Positions 1 through 11,606 of a stretch of 64,000 nucleotides of DNA are shown piece after piece. The notes beneath the pieces are model-generated. The model was not told the DNA's origin. It was given only the letters and a program-made list of their open reading frames with translations, and did not search any database. A program made the position numbers and the translations under genes. The stretch covers positions 21,344,901-21,408,900 of the forward strand of contig OY987299.1 in NCBI GenBank assembly GCA_963920635.1, in the 5' to 3' direction. Origin of the DNA: Pseudeuparius sepicola. Its lineage: Eukaryota; Arthropoda; Insecta; Coleoptera; Anthribidae. Within the stretch, counting starts at the first letter, position 1. Each line of letters begins with the position of its first letter.

Positions 1-809
1 CTTTCTAGTAGTTGTAGAAGACGCCGACCTCTCCTACATCTCACCGCTACTAACTATATATCAATTGGAATAAATAACACTTAGCCGATGGAACTCGGTA
101 TCTCCGGTAGCTTAGTTGGTTAAAGTGCCTACGGCTAAGTAGGAGTCCCGGGTTCGAGTGCCGGCTGGCGTACTTTTTGTCAACTGATTTTCCTGATATG
201 CCACGAAAACCATCAAACATAAAAATTCATCCTTATCTTGAAAAAATTACAATCAATATTATCTTAATATGTAATAATTTTCCCAAATCAGTCACAGCCA
301 AAGTCACAAATTACATTGTTGCAAAAAATAAAGTTACCTAAGAGTGAAGTTCAAGGTTACCGAGAAGGTTACCTAACTTATTTAAGTGTGCAGGAATTTT
401 ACACAGAATATCTTGGTAATTTTATAAGGCAAAAATATAAAGGTAAAGACATTGTGAACTTCAAATGCAGTTGTCGTTTTTCCAAAAATATGCAGGAAAC
501 ATTAGAAAAATTCATCTCTAATAGGCACAGCTCCATTTTTTATGTTTTTTTTCTAGATCTGTTCAAGAAATAGCTAGGTATTAAGTGTCATATGTGATGT
601 AACTTCCACCGTCGTATACTTTCAATTAAAAAAAAATATATTGATATATTGTTAATCGATGTTTATTTGCTTACCTCAAATTTATAATAGACACATTCAG
701 TATATACGTAGGTACATACGTAGGTAAACAAGATCCTGAGAGTATAGAATGACTTCGGCTTTTCTAGACAGAGAGTTATTTTTCAAATGTCCTACTGACT
801 ATCGCTTAC
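1..809. other. intronic flank downstream of the CadN exon
   Basis: This AT-rich stretch lies 3' of the CadN exon donor at 810, so it should be CadN intron. It contains a tRNA-like relic (101-172). An 85-codon reading frame at 316-573 has biased, low-complexity composition and no family resemblance, so I do not call it. Otherwise I see nothing. Confidence 0.6.
101..172 (+). repeat. tRNA-derived sequence (tRNA relic or SINE head)
   Basis: An internal pol III A box matching TRGCNNAGTNGG exactly (TAGCTTAGTTGG, about 108-119) and a near-consensus B box (GGTTCGAGTGC, 151-161) are correctly spaced. A D-stem, a CCTAC/GTAGG anticodon stem and four of five T-stem pairs can be drawn. The acceptor stem has at least two mismatches and the anticodon loop is one base short, so a working tRNA is unlikely. 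No A-rich tail follows, so I cannot show that it is a SINE. Confidence 0.5.
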
Positions 810-2136
810 CTCCTTTCTCAGCGTTGGTGATCGTCACCCAGAAGTCGATGGTCTTTTCGGGCCCCAGCTCTTCATAGTCCCACTTCTTTTTCACGCGTAC
901 CGAACCGTTCGGGTCGACGGTGACCCACGGGTTTTCATCGCGAATCTTAAAAGTCTCCCGATCCGTCTCTTTCTCCAATTGAAATACGACGCGGCCCTCG
1001 GTTTCGCCGTCCGTTTCCGTGAACTCTATCCTCTTGGTGGGTCGGACGGCCCTCGTGACTCGGCGTTTTTCTCTGTGCAACACCTCCTCGCCCTCCTCCA
1101 GCTTCTGGAGCTCCAACTCCATCTCGACGTTCGATTCTTCCAACGGTCTGAAGTGGAAAATTACTTGTGCGGGTCTTGGAGACGTCCTGCTAGGTATACG
1201 CAGGTCGTGGGCCTCCACGACGAGCTCTAGTTCAACTTCTTCGGGGGGTTCTTGGGATAAAAGCAAGTCGCCTGTTTGGGGAACGATTACCAAGAAGTTC
1301 GTTGGAGTTGCGAGCTTGTAAGCTACCTTGTCTCCGTCGGCATCGGTGGCTTCAACTTTACCAATCGAAGAGAATCGTTTCCAGGTGGTAGTCACATTGT
1401 CGCCTTCGATGCTGTCGTCGCCAACAACAAAACGGTATGATCTCTGTGTAAAAATAGGACTGTTGTCGTTTTCGTCTTCAACTTCAATCATGACGTTGGT
1501 TATCGCTTTGTTCACTCCTGTAGCGTCAGTAGCTTGAACAGTAAGTATGTAACGTGGAACGTTTTCGCGATCTAGTACTGACGTAGTTACCAAGTCGACA
1601 CCAAAATCGCTAGGGACGGTAACATTCCCCTGAACCTCTCCTGTAGCGTTGGTCCGAAGTTCGAAGGCGTCGCCAGTATTTCCACCAACAATACTATACG
1701 TTACGGGGATCTTCGAGTTACTCGTAGCCTGGATTACTGGCAAGCCCGACACCTTCGTTCCGACCGGTTGATTTTCAAAGACCTGTCCCACCACTTCTTC
1801 GCCAGCTTCGTGCTTGAAGCTCAACATGTTCTGCCGTTCCAGAACGTAGAGCTTCAGCAGGTGCTGCTTGGTGGCGTTGCCGTCGTTCTCCAGCACTACC
1901 AAATCGACCGGGCGGTTGACGAGAGGACTGACGTCGCTGACGGTCATGATGGAGCCGTCTTGGAGCATCGTGAAGAACTGGGAGAAGCTGGAGTTTAGCA
2001 GGGAGTAGTTTTCGTTGAATTTCTGCACGTTGTAGCCGGGATGGGCATCGTGCGGGATAATCGAGACGGCCGACGAGCGAGCCGAGGCCAAAATCGCGAA
2101 CAGCACGGCAGATAGCAGTTCCGCCGTTGCTCCCAT
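810..2136 (-). CDS. CadN: Neural cadherin (Cadherin-N), first coding exon
   Basis: Cadherin-N is a calcium-dependent homophilic adhesion protein of the plasma membrane, used in axon targeting and synapse formation. This exon encodes 442 residues plus one base. A signal peptide spans about residues 1-22. The pro-region follows, with PHDAHPG (28-34) and SPLVNRP (70-76), both close to Drosophila CadN. Cadherin repeat marks are LDRE (188), DENDN (221-225) and EATDADGD (262-269). A furin-type REKRR lies at 355-359, followed by the family's highly conserved VTRAVRPTKRIEFTE block. The 3' end is a splice donor (GGAG|GTAAGC, boundary at 810, phase 1), so the remaining cadherin repeats, EGF/LamG domains and transmembrane tail lie left of the window. 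The ATG at 2136 has a good context (CACCAAGATGG). Confidence in the family is very high; CadN rather than a tandem CadN2 paralogue is inferred. Confidence 0.96.
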
Positions 2137-2185
2137 CTTGGTGAGGGCTTCACCGACGCGCCATTGGAGAAATCTGGAAACAAAG
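2137..2185 (-). promoter_or_regulatory. CadN: 5' UTR and 3' splice acceptor of the CadN start exon
   Basis: On the minus strand a pyrimidine-rich tract ending TTTGTTTCCAG meets the exon at 2173, leaving 37 bases of 5' UTR before the ATG. At least one further non-coding exon must therefore lie upstream, to the right. See the candidates at 20748 and 34598. Confidence 0.75.
2150..2164 (-). promoter_or_regulatory. four-codon upstream ORF in the CadN leader
   Basis: ATG GCG CGT CGG TGA (Met-Ala-Arg-Arg-stop) starts nine bases after the splice acceptor. It ends 13 bases before the CadN ATG, out of frame with it. Very short uORFs close to a start codon can lower translation. The sequence shows the uORF; its effect is inference. 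Confidence 0.6.
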
Positions 2186-3107
2186 GATTGTCCAGGTTAA
2201 CCGAAAGTACAAATATAATGTTCTGCAAGTCTGCGAGGATTATAATAATGTTGGCTAGTGAGTTCGCACAGTTTTTGTTTATGTTTGCAATGTTTGTTTT
2301 GTATTCTGGAACGGCCAGCAGAACAAACACTGCTTTAGCAATGAGTAAACGTCTTGAACAAAATTTTATGAAATATTCGAGGTGCTTTTCCTGCATTAGA
2401 TCGTGTGAAAAATATTATTTATATAAACGGTGCCTTCCATTATATAATTAAGTGATTTATTATAATGGGTCACGACAATTTAAAAAATGGTAGCTTTCGG
2501 CTTACAACTGCTTTCTTTATACAGGATGTTACAAAAAATTAGGTCAGTGACCCCAAATTCCTTGGGCTAAAAAAATGTGACTTGATTATTCCGTTTTTCA
2601 TTTAGATACCTCTACCTAAAAAATAAAGGGTGGTAAATTTGCTTTTAATAAATTAAAACTTCTGGATTTTGTACCTATATCTTAAATAATTGAAAATGGG
2701 AAAAATTTGTTTGTTATAAAACGCATTTCTTGCGCAAATTTAGTCACAATGTTCAAGGAACAAACGGTATAAAACGGAATTGTTATTTATACACTTGATT
2801 TTCAACCCCCCCCCTCAACTTTTCTGTTTATGCCTATGGTTTAAATGAATCATTTTTGGATCCACCGTTTATTTTCTGTTTTTTACTTTCATAATATTTC
2901 CATTCAAGATTTGGTTTCTAAGATATTGCAACGTGTTTGGCTATTTATTGCAATTTATTGTTTATTTTAGACACCTCTAATGTTTTTTGTTATTGAAAAT
3001 ATCAAGCTTAAATTTGGTATACTTACGAGTTTCTGCTATACATAGTTATTCTCGAAATTTAATTAACCTAGTTTAAAAAATTCACAGTTTTTAAAATTAC
3101 GGACGTA

Positions 3108-3854
3108 CAGGGTGTCCCAAATGTTAAATGTGTTAAATCCGTTTATTTCCTTAATGTTTGAGACAAAATGGTCAACTAAAAACCAGGATAATGCAGTTTT
3201 CTCTTGACAAACCGAATCTAGCTTCATAATTATTGGCAAAAAATTAGGGAAAAACTATTTTTTTGTTAACAATTAAAAAATATATTGTTTGTTTCTATTT
3301 TTGATATTAAAGACCAAAAATAATAAATTATCCTAGTTTACAATCTAAATATCACTTCTAGTTCAAGCGAAAGATAGCTCTTAAAATTATCTTTTCAGTG
3401 ATATATAACATTATATGATTTTCCATTAATATCCTGGGAATCGACCATCATTTATTTATTTAAAATTCACATAAATTACATTAAGCGTTTCGGCTGATAG
3501 CCATCATCAGAATTAAATTATATAATGCTAAAAACAGATAAAAGATGTTACACACTAAAAAATTTTTTTTAATTACACAGCCAAATAGAAAATCATGTAT
3601 GAGTTCATGTCAATTTATTCAATCAATTTATAATTACATCAAGATCTACTTAGATCCATACATTTTAAAATTATTATCAATAGTATAAAATCATCGAGGA
3701 ATTTTATGAATGAAGTAAACATAAATAAAAGTACTTATTAAGTAAAGTTGTGCAGTTAGTGTTATTAAATAGCACATATGAAGTCCTTATCTTGGTCTTT
3801 TCATCTGAAAACTAGAAAATTAAACGGACTTAACAATTTATTTGAGACACCCTG
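3108..3854. mobile_element. Tc1/mariner-type MITE
   Basis: The terminal inverted repeats begin CAGGGTGTCCCAAATG on the left and CAGGGTGTCTCAAATA on the right (reverse complement), similar for about 45 bases. The element is flanked on both sides by TA, within a wider TACGTA context. There is no coding capacity. A hammerhead-like core of Penelope-element type sits inside, so a fragment of a Penelope-like element was probably captured or inserted here. Confidence 0.75.
3487..3510 (-). ncRNA. hammerhead ribozyme-like core
   Basis: On the minus strand CTGATGA is followed by T, then a four-pair stem GGCT/AGCC with loop ATC, then GAAAC. That is the conserved CUGANGA, stem II, GAAA order of hammerhead ribozymes. 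Such cores are known in the repeats of Penelope-like elements. Stems I and III and the cleavage triplet are not clear, so activity is unproven. Confidence 0.5.
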
Positions 3855-5289
3855 TACGTAGGTATACCTAGTAGCATAGAAGAATCTAGTAGACAACTAT
3901 GGCAACAAATCTATAAATGCATCATTTTATGTTAGGCAATTACGACATACTGTTTATAGAAAACTCATAATAAATTTGTGCTCAATATTTAGGGTCCAAT
4001 CCTAAAATTACCAAAAAATTCCAATAAATTGCCAAATATTTCGTGAAAATGAAAATTTTATAAGGGTAAAAAATATTAAAAATCAACTCTGATTCGAAAG
4101 AACGCCTCATTTCAACCATATTCGTACGCCGAAAAAAACTGGGGGGAGGGCAAAGGGTACATCACCCCCTTTTTTCCGTTTCTTCTCTGAATTTTTTAAC
4201 TAAAACAAAACAGTTTATGTGTTTGTATAAGAAGAAAATCTGTGCCAAATTTCAACTAAATATCTTAAAAACACAAGCGGTAATAAATTTTGTTTTGAAA
4301 TTTCAACCTCGACAACCTGTATTTTGAAATAGAGGAGTCTAAATGAAAAATGGCATGGGAAAAATCGTATTATTTTGCTTCAAGGAATCTGCATCTCAAT
4401 AGATTTACCTTTTTTATAGCATCCTATATATTGTCACCTATTATCTATTTATAATTCATTCCAGTTTAATTTATTGGTACATACCTACCGATGAAAATCT
4501 TAAAATGAAATCTATCAAGATTGCCCGCAGATAATAACAATACCTAATAAAGTAATTGTAGCCATAACTTTAAACCATCAAACTGAATTAATTTTGATCA
4601 GGGGAGCCCTATAGGTCACATTAAGCACCTTGAAGGTTGTTGGCTCCTAACCTTCGCGCACTTACCTAATCATTCTGAAATTTGACAAGGTTTTTCTTAT
4701 CCCATGGTGAATCTCATACAAAAATAGGCGCTCTTATTACAAAATCATCACTTTGCAAAAGTATAAGATTACTATAGTAAATTCGACTTACTAAAATCAG
4801 TGGCATCCGCCAATAAATTCGCAAGAGAATTGTATAGAAGCCGATTTCAATATTCACACAATCTCAGGATTTACAATTTTCCGGCGACAACGTGAGCCTT
4901 TTTCCAAACAGGTAACACTTAATTCAACTTTTTAAGCGAAAAACTTTCCCAATTTGGCAGGTGGAATTCTCGGCGGGAACCGTATGCCAGAAGTTTCCGC
5001 CATTTGTCAAATTGTTAAAATATTCACAACTGGGGGGAGTTGTTGCCTTACGCCGCCGCATACGAAATATATCGAAACTATTAAATTTTCATGGCGGGGG
5101 CAATGTCTATTACTTTCTTTTGTGCATAATGCCTCCTTATCATAACAAATGTAAATGTGATACATTAACATATTAAAGTGATTACTTTAAATGGTTTCTT
5201 CCGCGGATAGGCGTCTCGCAAACAAATTCAACAGCATCTCAAACGGTTTGTGGGGAATTCGTTGTTATTAAAGGCCAACAGATCATGTC

Positions 5290-5980
5290 CGAATTGCCAG
5301 GCGTGGATAATTGGTCAGCTGGTGTGGCAGGTCAGAAGAAATTATGTAAATGCCACGGCATGCTTGCATCAGGTAGAATAAGTCTGTGTGACTGGTCGTG
5401 TGGGGATCGTTCGCACCAATGACTTCAAAACCTATAGACGTTGTTAAAATGCCCTTTATTTTGACTCCAAGATTAAATATATCCATACTACTCTAAAAAC
5501 ATGCTACAAACAAAGATAGAAAGTCAACCATCAACCAACTATACACCAGGTGATTCCCGGTTATAGTTCCTCCAGAATCACACTTAGACATCGCATGTTT
5601 TTCTTGTTTGGGGGCGCCGGAAGCATCGGAACCTCACCTGAAGACTCGGGGGATGGTCTAACGACGCCAGCCCCAGAGTCGAAATAAGTTCGCTACGGCT
5701 CGACAAAAAGGGGCAATTTCTGACAATCTCGCGACATTTTCGGAATAATTTAATGGAGCGCTTAGATTGTGATTAGTTCTGAGCGTCAAGCGTTTATCAA
5801 AACAAACCTGTCTATAGGTTCTGACGTCATTGGTTCGCACCTTTGAAGGTTGACGCCTACCTGAAATGTAGCGAGCTAATTGGAAGATTAGTGTTTGCGT
5901 TGACTTATCTATATGTAAATAAGTATCTATACACAGTTCAGCGCAAAATGGATGGGTCAATGGTTGGAATAGTTAGGGGC
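5290..5980. repeat. dispersed repeat, related to 11240-11470
   Basis: Blocks such as AGAAATTATGTAAAT, GTGACTGGTCGTG and a TTCGCACC or CTCGCACC stretch occur here in the same order as at 11240-11470, with indels between them. No termini could be defined. A non-coding interspersed repeat is the best reading. Confidence 0.4.
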
Positions 5981-7280
5981 AACTCAGAAGCATAGGTATA
6001 CTTATTTCAAACGAAAGAACAAGCTATTAATTTGGTTGAGTAACTTGAAAACGACCTCACTGAATTTTCTCTTATGGGGCGCAACGCATGTTCCTAACCA
6101 GTATTGACAATTTATTTTTAAAATCGTACAATAATGACTTACTACTACAGGATGTTTTTTATTTCGTACTATGTATGTACTCTATAGAAGAGTCTAACAA
6201 TACAATGTCAAAAGTGATATATCCTACTCAATTTAAACATAATAAATCGGCGTGATGCTGACTCTTATACAGGGGGGGCAACTTTCGAAATCTCCAAAAA
6301 TCTTTAGCAAACGTCAAAGTAAGTAGTCATATAACCATGTGGTTATATCGAAATCCTAACGGTTTTCCTTATATACAATTAAGGCAAACGTATTTGGCCC
6401 ATCATATTTTTTTTATTTTATAAAAAATGATATGCCACTGGAAAAGTAATGTTTTTGCCTTCACTAAATTTTCTATTATTCTTTACTTCTTTTCGAAAAA
6501 TATACTGTCTCTTGAAAAGTTCATTTTTGTACGTTTTAAATTTTTTAGCAGAAGAAAGTCAAAGTTTCTTTAATGGCAATTTGTCGTAAAACCTACAAAA
6601 AGGGCACTTTACTGATGCGAAAAATTTTGCCTGTAGAGCATTTTGGTCTTAATAAGAAGCATTACAAATTTACCGAAGGCAAATAAGATTTCTTTTCCAG
6701 TAGCGTATCTTTTTTTTTATTAAAAAATATTATAGTTGCCGTTTAGAAACAGCTTGTAGATTTGATTACATTACCAGAAAACCAAAAACTCTCATTAATA
6801 TTCTCTAGGAGTCCATTAGGAGATTAGAATTTCATATTTTCCCATATCGTTAAAAAAATATGTTCTTGCTAGGGAGGTGGTATAATGAAAAATTATGTTT
6901 TTGACGGAAAAGCTTTTCGCTTAATCATACAAATGAACCGCGACATGCAACCTTAAAAAATATGTAGGTTTTTACATAAAAAAGTTCTAGTAGAAAGGTA
7001 AGCATCGAAATGCTTGCATATTTTTATTTTAGGTTCTAGGTAAGTACTTTTAAAATCTATATTTTTCGTAATGTATTTTTCTTCAAATGCTCTAAAATAG
7101 GGCACTGCTTGCCTCAATACCTACAAACAACAACAGAAGTTGCATATTATTTTTGCAGCTTACTGATAGATTGCCACCAATCAACGATCTCTAAAGCTTT
7201 GTTACGTCCTGGAAGAGACTTTACGTCAGTGTCACCTTGACCTACGAGATTTTTAATAATCCAGGATATTTATCCATTGT

Positions 7281-7782
7281 GCAAAAAATAAATGCTGGCA
7301 AGCTGATTTTTTCAGGATTGGTCGGGGACTGCCTCCTGAGTATCCAACCAAAAATCACACTCGAACCCCTTCAGGGTTTTGTGCAATAGGGGTGGTTTCT
7401 TTTTTTTTTGAAATTTTTTTTTCCAGCCTGTGCATAATAATAAGCTCCACAACTTTGCCTTATAAAGCTTTTTTTAAACTTTCATATCTTACCAGTTTTC
7501 AAACATTGAACGAACGAAGCATTCGTATTAAATATTGCATTTTTAAAAAAATGAAATGCGCTGTAACTGGTGAGATATGAAAGTTATAAAAAAGTTTTAT
7601 AATGCAAAGTTGTAGAGCTTATTATTATGCACAGACTGAAATTTCAAAAAATAAATAAATAAGAAACCACCCCTATTGCACAAAACCTTGAAGGGGCTCA
7701 AGTGTGATTTTTTGGTTGGATACTCAGGAGGCAGTCCCCGACCACCCTGAAAAATTCAACTTGCCAGCATTTATTTTTTTGC
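7281..7782. mobile_element. palindromic MITE
   Basis: Two arms of roughly 220 bases are near reverse complements. The left arm starts GCAAAAAATAAATGCTGGCA; the right arm ends with its complement followed by a T-run. Within them GGTCGGGGACTGCCTCC on the left pairs with GGAGGCAGTCCCCGACC on the right. The short middle contains a second, imperfect inverted pair. No coding capacity and no clear target duplication. Confidence 0.65.
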
Positions 7783-8532
7783 GCCCCTTATAAGACGGAT
7801 CTAATTATCTTGGACTATAATTTTATTTTGATTTGAACATTTCATTTTTATATACAGGGTGGTCCAACTTTTGTGGGCAATACTTCAAGAATATATAGAA
7901 AACGTCAAAATAAAGTAGTCAATGCTTCAAACGAATATTATAATATTATACAGGGTGATTTTTTTTCGATGCCCACTATGGAGATCTTGGAAACTAGCAG
8001 AGCTAGAACAAAGGTTAAATGGGGAAAGAATTGCAGTTTTGAATACTCAATCTAATGCCCCTTTTGGATTTTTAAAAAGTTCATGGCTCACTAGATATTT
8101 TGAAAAGAGTGATTTTGCTATTTCATCAGATCTCTGTAGCTCCGTTATTTCAGAATACACAGAAAAACTGTAGAAACAAAAATTGTAGATAATTTTGGAC
8201 TTAATAAGATAGTCTAATCCAATTTTTTTGTTGTTTGTAATTTTTGAGATGTGACATAAACTTGTGTTTTTTTTTAATGTAAATCATAGTTGGCTGTGGC
8301 CTTATTAAATCGGCCATTTTTTGAGCTTTCCAAAGATATAATACTCGGCATAGTTATTATAAAAAATAAAAGAGCTATAGCTAATTTTCTGTTTTTTTTT
8401 TAATTTTCACATATAGTCAGCCATGAAATATTTTCATAATTATGTTCTATTTTATAACAAGACATACTTCAAACTTTCAAATATTTTATTTTTAGCTGGT
8501 AACGAAATGTAACAAAATAAAACAAAAATTAT

Positions 8533-8766
8533 CATGATGGAGCTCCACCACATAATTATTTGCCCGTAAGAAATTACCTAGATCAGCTCTATCCAAATAG
8601 TTCGATAGGGAGAAATAGACCTATTTCCTGGCAGCCCCGATCCTCCGATTTGTCTGTTTTGGATTTTTCTTTTTGTGGGGAACAGTACAAAATAAAGTAT
8701 GAGACAATTGCTGAATTAAGAGCAGTGTTTTATAAGCAATTGCCAGTATTGACAGGCGCTGTCTAA
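8533..8766 (+). pseudogene. mariner-type transposase C-terminal fragment
   Basis: The 78-codon frame reads HDGAPPH at its start, matching the (Q)DGAPPH motif around the second catalytic aspartate of Tc1/mariner-family transposases. It continues with a PVRNYLDQ segment, WQPRSSDLSVLDF (compare WPPRSPDLTPLDFFLWG) and a short helical tail. The first Asp, the N-terminal helix-turn-helix and the rest are absent, and the third catalytic position is altered, so it cannot transpose itself. The same fragment is on the minus strand in copy B. Confidence 0.7.
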
Positions 8767-9290
8767 GAAAGGCGACAAATTCGGTTTTAAAAAGATGCAA
8801 TATTTGCATAAATAATAATGGTGGATTATTTGAAAACCTTTTTATTTTAAAAGGTGACCTTTTAAAATAATAATAATTTTAATTTGAGTTTTTTAATTCT
8901 TGTTTTATTTTGTTACATTTTGTTACCAGCTAAAAACAAAATATTAGAAAGTTTGAAGTATGTCTAATTACAAAATAGAACGTAATTATGAAAATATTCC
9001 ATGGCTGACTATGTGAACATTTAAAAAAATCAGAAAATTAGCCATAGCTCTTTTATTTTTTATAATAACTATGCCGAGTATTATATCTTTGGAAAGCTCA
9101 AAAAATGGCCGATTTGATAAGGTCACAGCCAACTATGATTTACATTTAAAAAAACACAAATTTATGTCATATCTCAAAAATCACAAACAACATAAAAAAA
9201 TTCGATTAGATTATCTTATTAACGTAGACTTTAATTATTTTGGGGTCTGGATCGGAATTAGAAGAAAAATCACTATTTCATGCAGTCGAC

Positions 9291-9319
9291 GTTTCGCAAA
9301 AAATTATTTGCATCTTCAG
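9291..9319 (-). ncRNA. hammerhead-like core, left inverted arm of the Penelope-like element
   Basis: This is the reverse-complement copy of the core at 10702-10730: CTGAAGA, GCAAA/TTTGC stem II, GAAAC. It lies antisense to the element's coding strand because the arm is inverted. Confidence 0.4.
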
Positions 9320-9612
9320 GACACTAAAAATACAGTAAGTTATACAATGTGCAATGGAGTTGCCTAAGAGTATATAAAAAAAGGGGGGGGAAAGTACTTA
9401 CGCCTAAATTGTGATTCTTCCTGGTCACTTAAAATTAAACATAATAACATCAGAATAGGTAAAGACATGAACAAATTAAAACAGTGTTAAAATGCATACA
9501 TTCAGACCAAAACTGCGAAAATACCTTAATACAGTTCGGCTATATCAAATCATAAAAAATAGCGACCAAAACAAAAAAGCAACTAAGGCACAAAAAATCT
9601 TTAGTTATCAGA

Positions 9613-9999
9613 ATGGAAGATAATACATTGAAAACAGATTGGTACCACAAAGAAACATTTTCCGAAAGATTTCTAAATTTTCACTCATCCCATTCTTTTA
9701 AACAAAAATTAAACGTTATAAAAAACCTAAAAACACGATCCTTGAATCTTTCTTCTCCGGAATTTCATGAAAAAAATTTGAATGACATAAAAACAATGTC
9801 ACAAAAAAACAATTATCCCACATCGTTACTAAATACATTGTTATATAATAACAGGAATAATAATATCAATTCGTCAGATCATTCATTAAATACAAACCAA
9901 CAACAAATATATTTAAAAATACCATATATTACTGGTCTCTCAGAAAGAATACGAAACGTGCTTTCTGGCATAACTTCCAACAACATACATGTTGTCTAA
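9613..9999 (+). pseudogene. Penelope-like reverse transcriptase, C-terminal part
   Basis: The 128-codon frame carries TDWYHKETFSERFLNFHSSH, close to the post-catalytic TDxYxKPTxxGRYLNFxSxH segment of Penelope-like reverse transcriptases, then a thumb-like region rich in Leu/Asn and the YITGLSERI block that precedes the endonuclease. The palm with the catalytic aspartates is missing. It ends 11 bases into the next frame, so reverse transcriptase and endonuclease are separated by a frameshift or small deletion. Confidence 0.75.
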
Positions 10000-10339
10000 T
10001 GTTATATATAAGATTCCTTGCAAAAATTGTAATAAATGTTACATAGGTCAAACAGGCAGATACCTAAAGCAGAGATTATACGAACACAAGAACGATGAAA
10101 AGAATTACTCTAAAAAAACAAATGCCACTGCTTTAGTCGAACATAGAGTGAATACTGGACATTGTTTTAACTTTGATGAAACATCGATATTAAGTGAACA
10201 AAGAATATACAAAAAACGTTTAATTTGCGAAATGCTGTGTATAAGACAACACAAAAATTCAGTAAACAAACGAACCGATTTAGAAGGCTTAAGTACATCT
10301 TACTTCAATATTTTAGACAAATTAAAAATGTATAAATAA
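9989..10339 (+). pseudogene. GIY-YIG endonuclease domain of the Penelope-like element
   Basis: The frame reads NVIYKIPCKNCNKCYIGQTG near its start. That gives the GIY-like VIY, the CxxC cluster peculiar to Penelope-like endonucleases, and YIG. LKQRLYEHK supplies the catalytic arginine, and a later glutamate lies in EMLC. The domain cuts the target DNA for insertion. It seems intact in itself but has lost its in-frame join to the reverse transcriptase, so I call it a pseudogene. Confidence 0.85.
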
Positions 10340-10701
10340 TTTATATAAATATTTCATTGTTCTCTTCATCTGTTATCTATTACATTAACTTTATTCTCTC
10401 CTTCAGTCGGTCTTTAAAGATTTTTTGTGCCTTAGTTGCTTTTTTGTTTTGGTCGCTATTTTTTATGATTTGATATAGCCGAACTGTATTAAGGTATTTT
10501 CGCAGTTTTGGTCTGAATGTATGCATTTTAACACTGTTTTAATTTGTTCATGTCTTTACCTATTATGATGTTATTATGTTTAATTTTAAGTGACCAGGAA
10601 GAATCACAATTTAGGCGTAAGTACTTTTCCCCCTCCCCCTTTTTTATATACTCTTAGGCAACTCCATTGCACATTGTATAACTTACAGTATTTTTAGTGT
10701 C

Positions 10702-10730
10702 CTGAAGATGCAAATAAATTTTTGCGAAAC
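10702..10730 (+). ncRNA. hammerhead-like core, right arm of the Penelope-like element
   Basis: CTGAAGA fits the CUGANGA consensus. It is followed by T, stem II GCAAA/TTTGC with a six-base loop, and GAAAC. The position just downstream of the endonuclease frame is where Penelope-like elements carry hammerhead motifs. One bulged base in stem II and an unclear stem III make activity uncertain. Confidence 0.45.
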
Positions 10731-11606
10731 GTCGACTGCATGAAATAGTGATTTTTCTTCTAATTCCGATCCAGACCCCAAAATAATTAAAGTCTACGTT
10801 CAAAAATATAAAAAGGATCGTCCATATACTTTGCTTAACATCTTATTAAGCCCAAAATTATCTACAATTTTTGTCTTTACAGTTTTTCTGTATAATCAGA
10901 AATCACGGAGCTACAGAGATCTAATGAAATAGCAAAAAATCACTCTTTTCAAAATATCTAGTGAGCCATGAACTTTTTTAAAAATCCAAAAGGGGCATTA
11001 GATTAAGCATTCAAAACTGCAATTCTTTCCCCATTTAACCTTTGTTCTAGCTCTGCTAGTTTCCGAGATCTCCATAGTGGGCATCGAAAAAAACTCACCC
11101 TGTATACTCAAGAATTCTCTTTTATAAGATTCCATTCATTTTTAGGTATCAGTTTTTTCTAGCACGTTACAAACATATATATCTATCATCGCCTCGATCA
11201 TCGACCTACTCAATTTGTTAGGAATGCCCTGGAATTCTAACAGATTTCCTCCGATCTCTATCAGTGGCAGATGAAAAGAAATTATGTAAATAGGCCGGCG
11301 TTTAGGAGAAGCGCTGTGACTGGTCGTGCGTAGCGAGCTCGCACCTCCAGGCATGACGACGACGCCCGCCCATCCACAAAAGAAGCTAGTTAACCGGAAG
11401 ATTTGTGTTTACTTTCGCTTTTCGATAGGTAATGAGGTATACGATTGGACCAAAAGAAGACTAAATTGAGACAAAATTTGCGATTGAACGTTCGACGTCG
11501 CGACGTCCGTCATTTTCATTTTGTGACGAATATATAAATATATATAGTATTGCTAAAGTCACTTGAAACACCGTACAAAATTCTCTAATTGGCTTGGTAA
11601 AAGGAA

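Larger units (their letters stand above)
9221..10839 (+). mobile_element. Penelope-like retroelement, 5'-truncated, with inverted ends
   Basis: This 1619-base insertion sits in copy A of the foldback element. ATCTTATT at 9213-9220 is repeated at 10840-10847 as an 8-base target duplication. Inverted arms of about 385 bases (9221-9606 and 10415-10800) flank the coding part, and a 39-base unpaired tail follows the right arm. Such pLTR-like inverted ends with a short tail are typical of Penelope-like elements. Only the end of the reverse transcriptase and the GIY-YIG endonuclease remain. Confidence 0.85.
7951..11102. mobile_element. foldback mariner-like element, copy A (split by a Penelope-like element)
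   Basis: The element has inverted repeats over 500 bases long, opens CAGGGTGATTTTTTTTCGAT and closes with the complement; TA flanks both ends. The centre retains a decayed transposase segment (8533-8766). A second copy, B, lies at 50074-51552. Removing the insertion at 9221-10839 and one 8-base duplicate leaves about 1.5 kb, matching copy B (1479 bases). Long arms around a degenerate transposase suggest a non-autonomous foldback derivative. Confidence 0.8.

Noticed and set aside
101..172. Functional tRNA gene
   Set aside because: Promoter boxes are good but the acceptor stem has mismatches and the anticodon loop is short.
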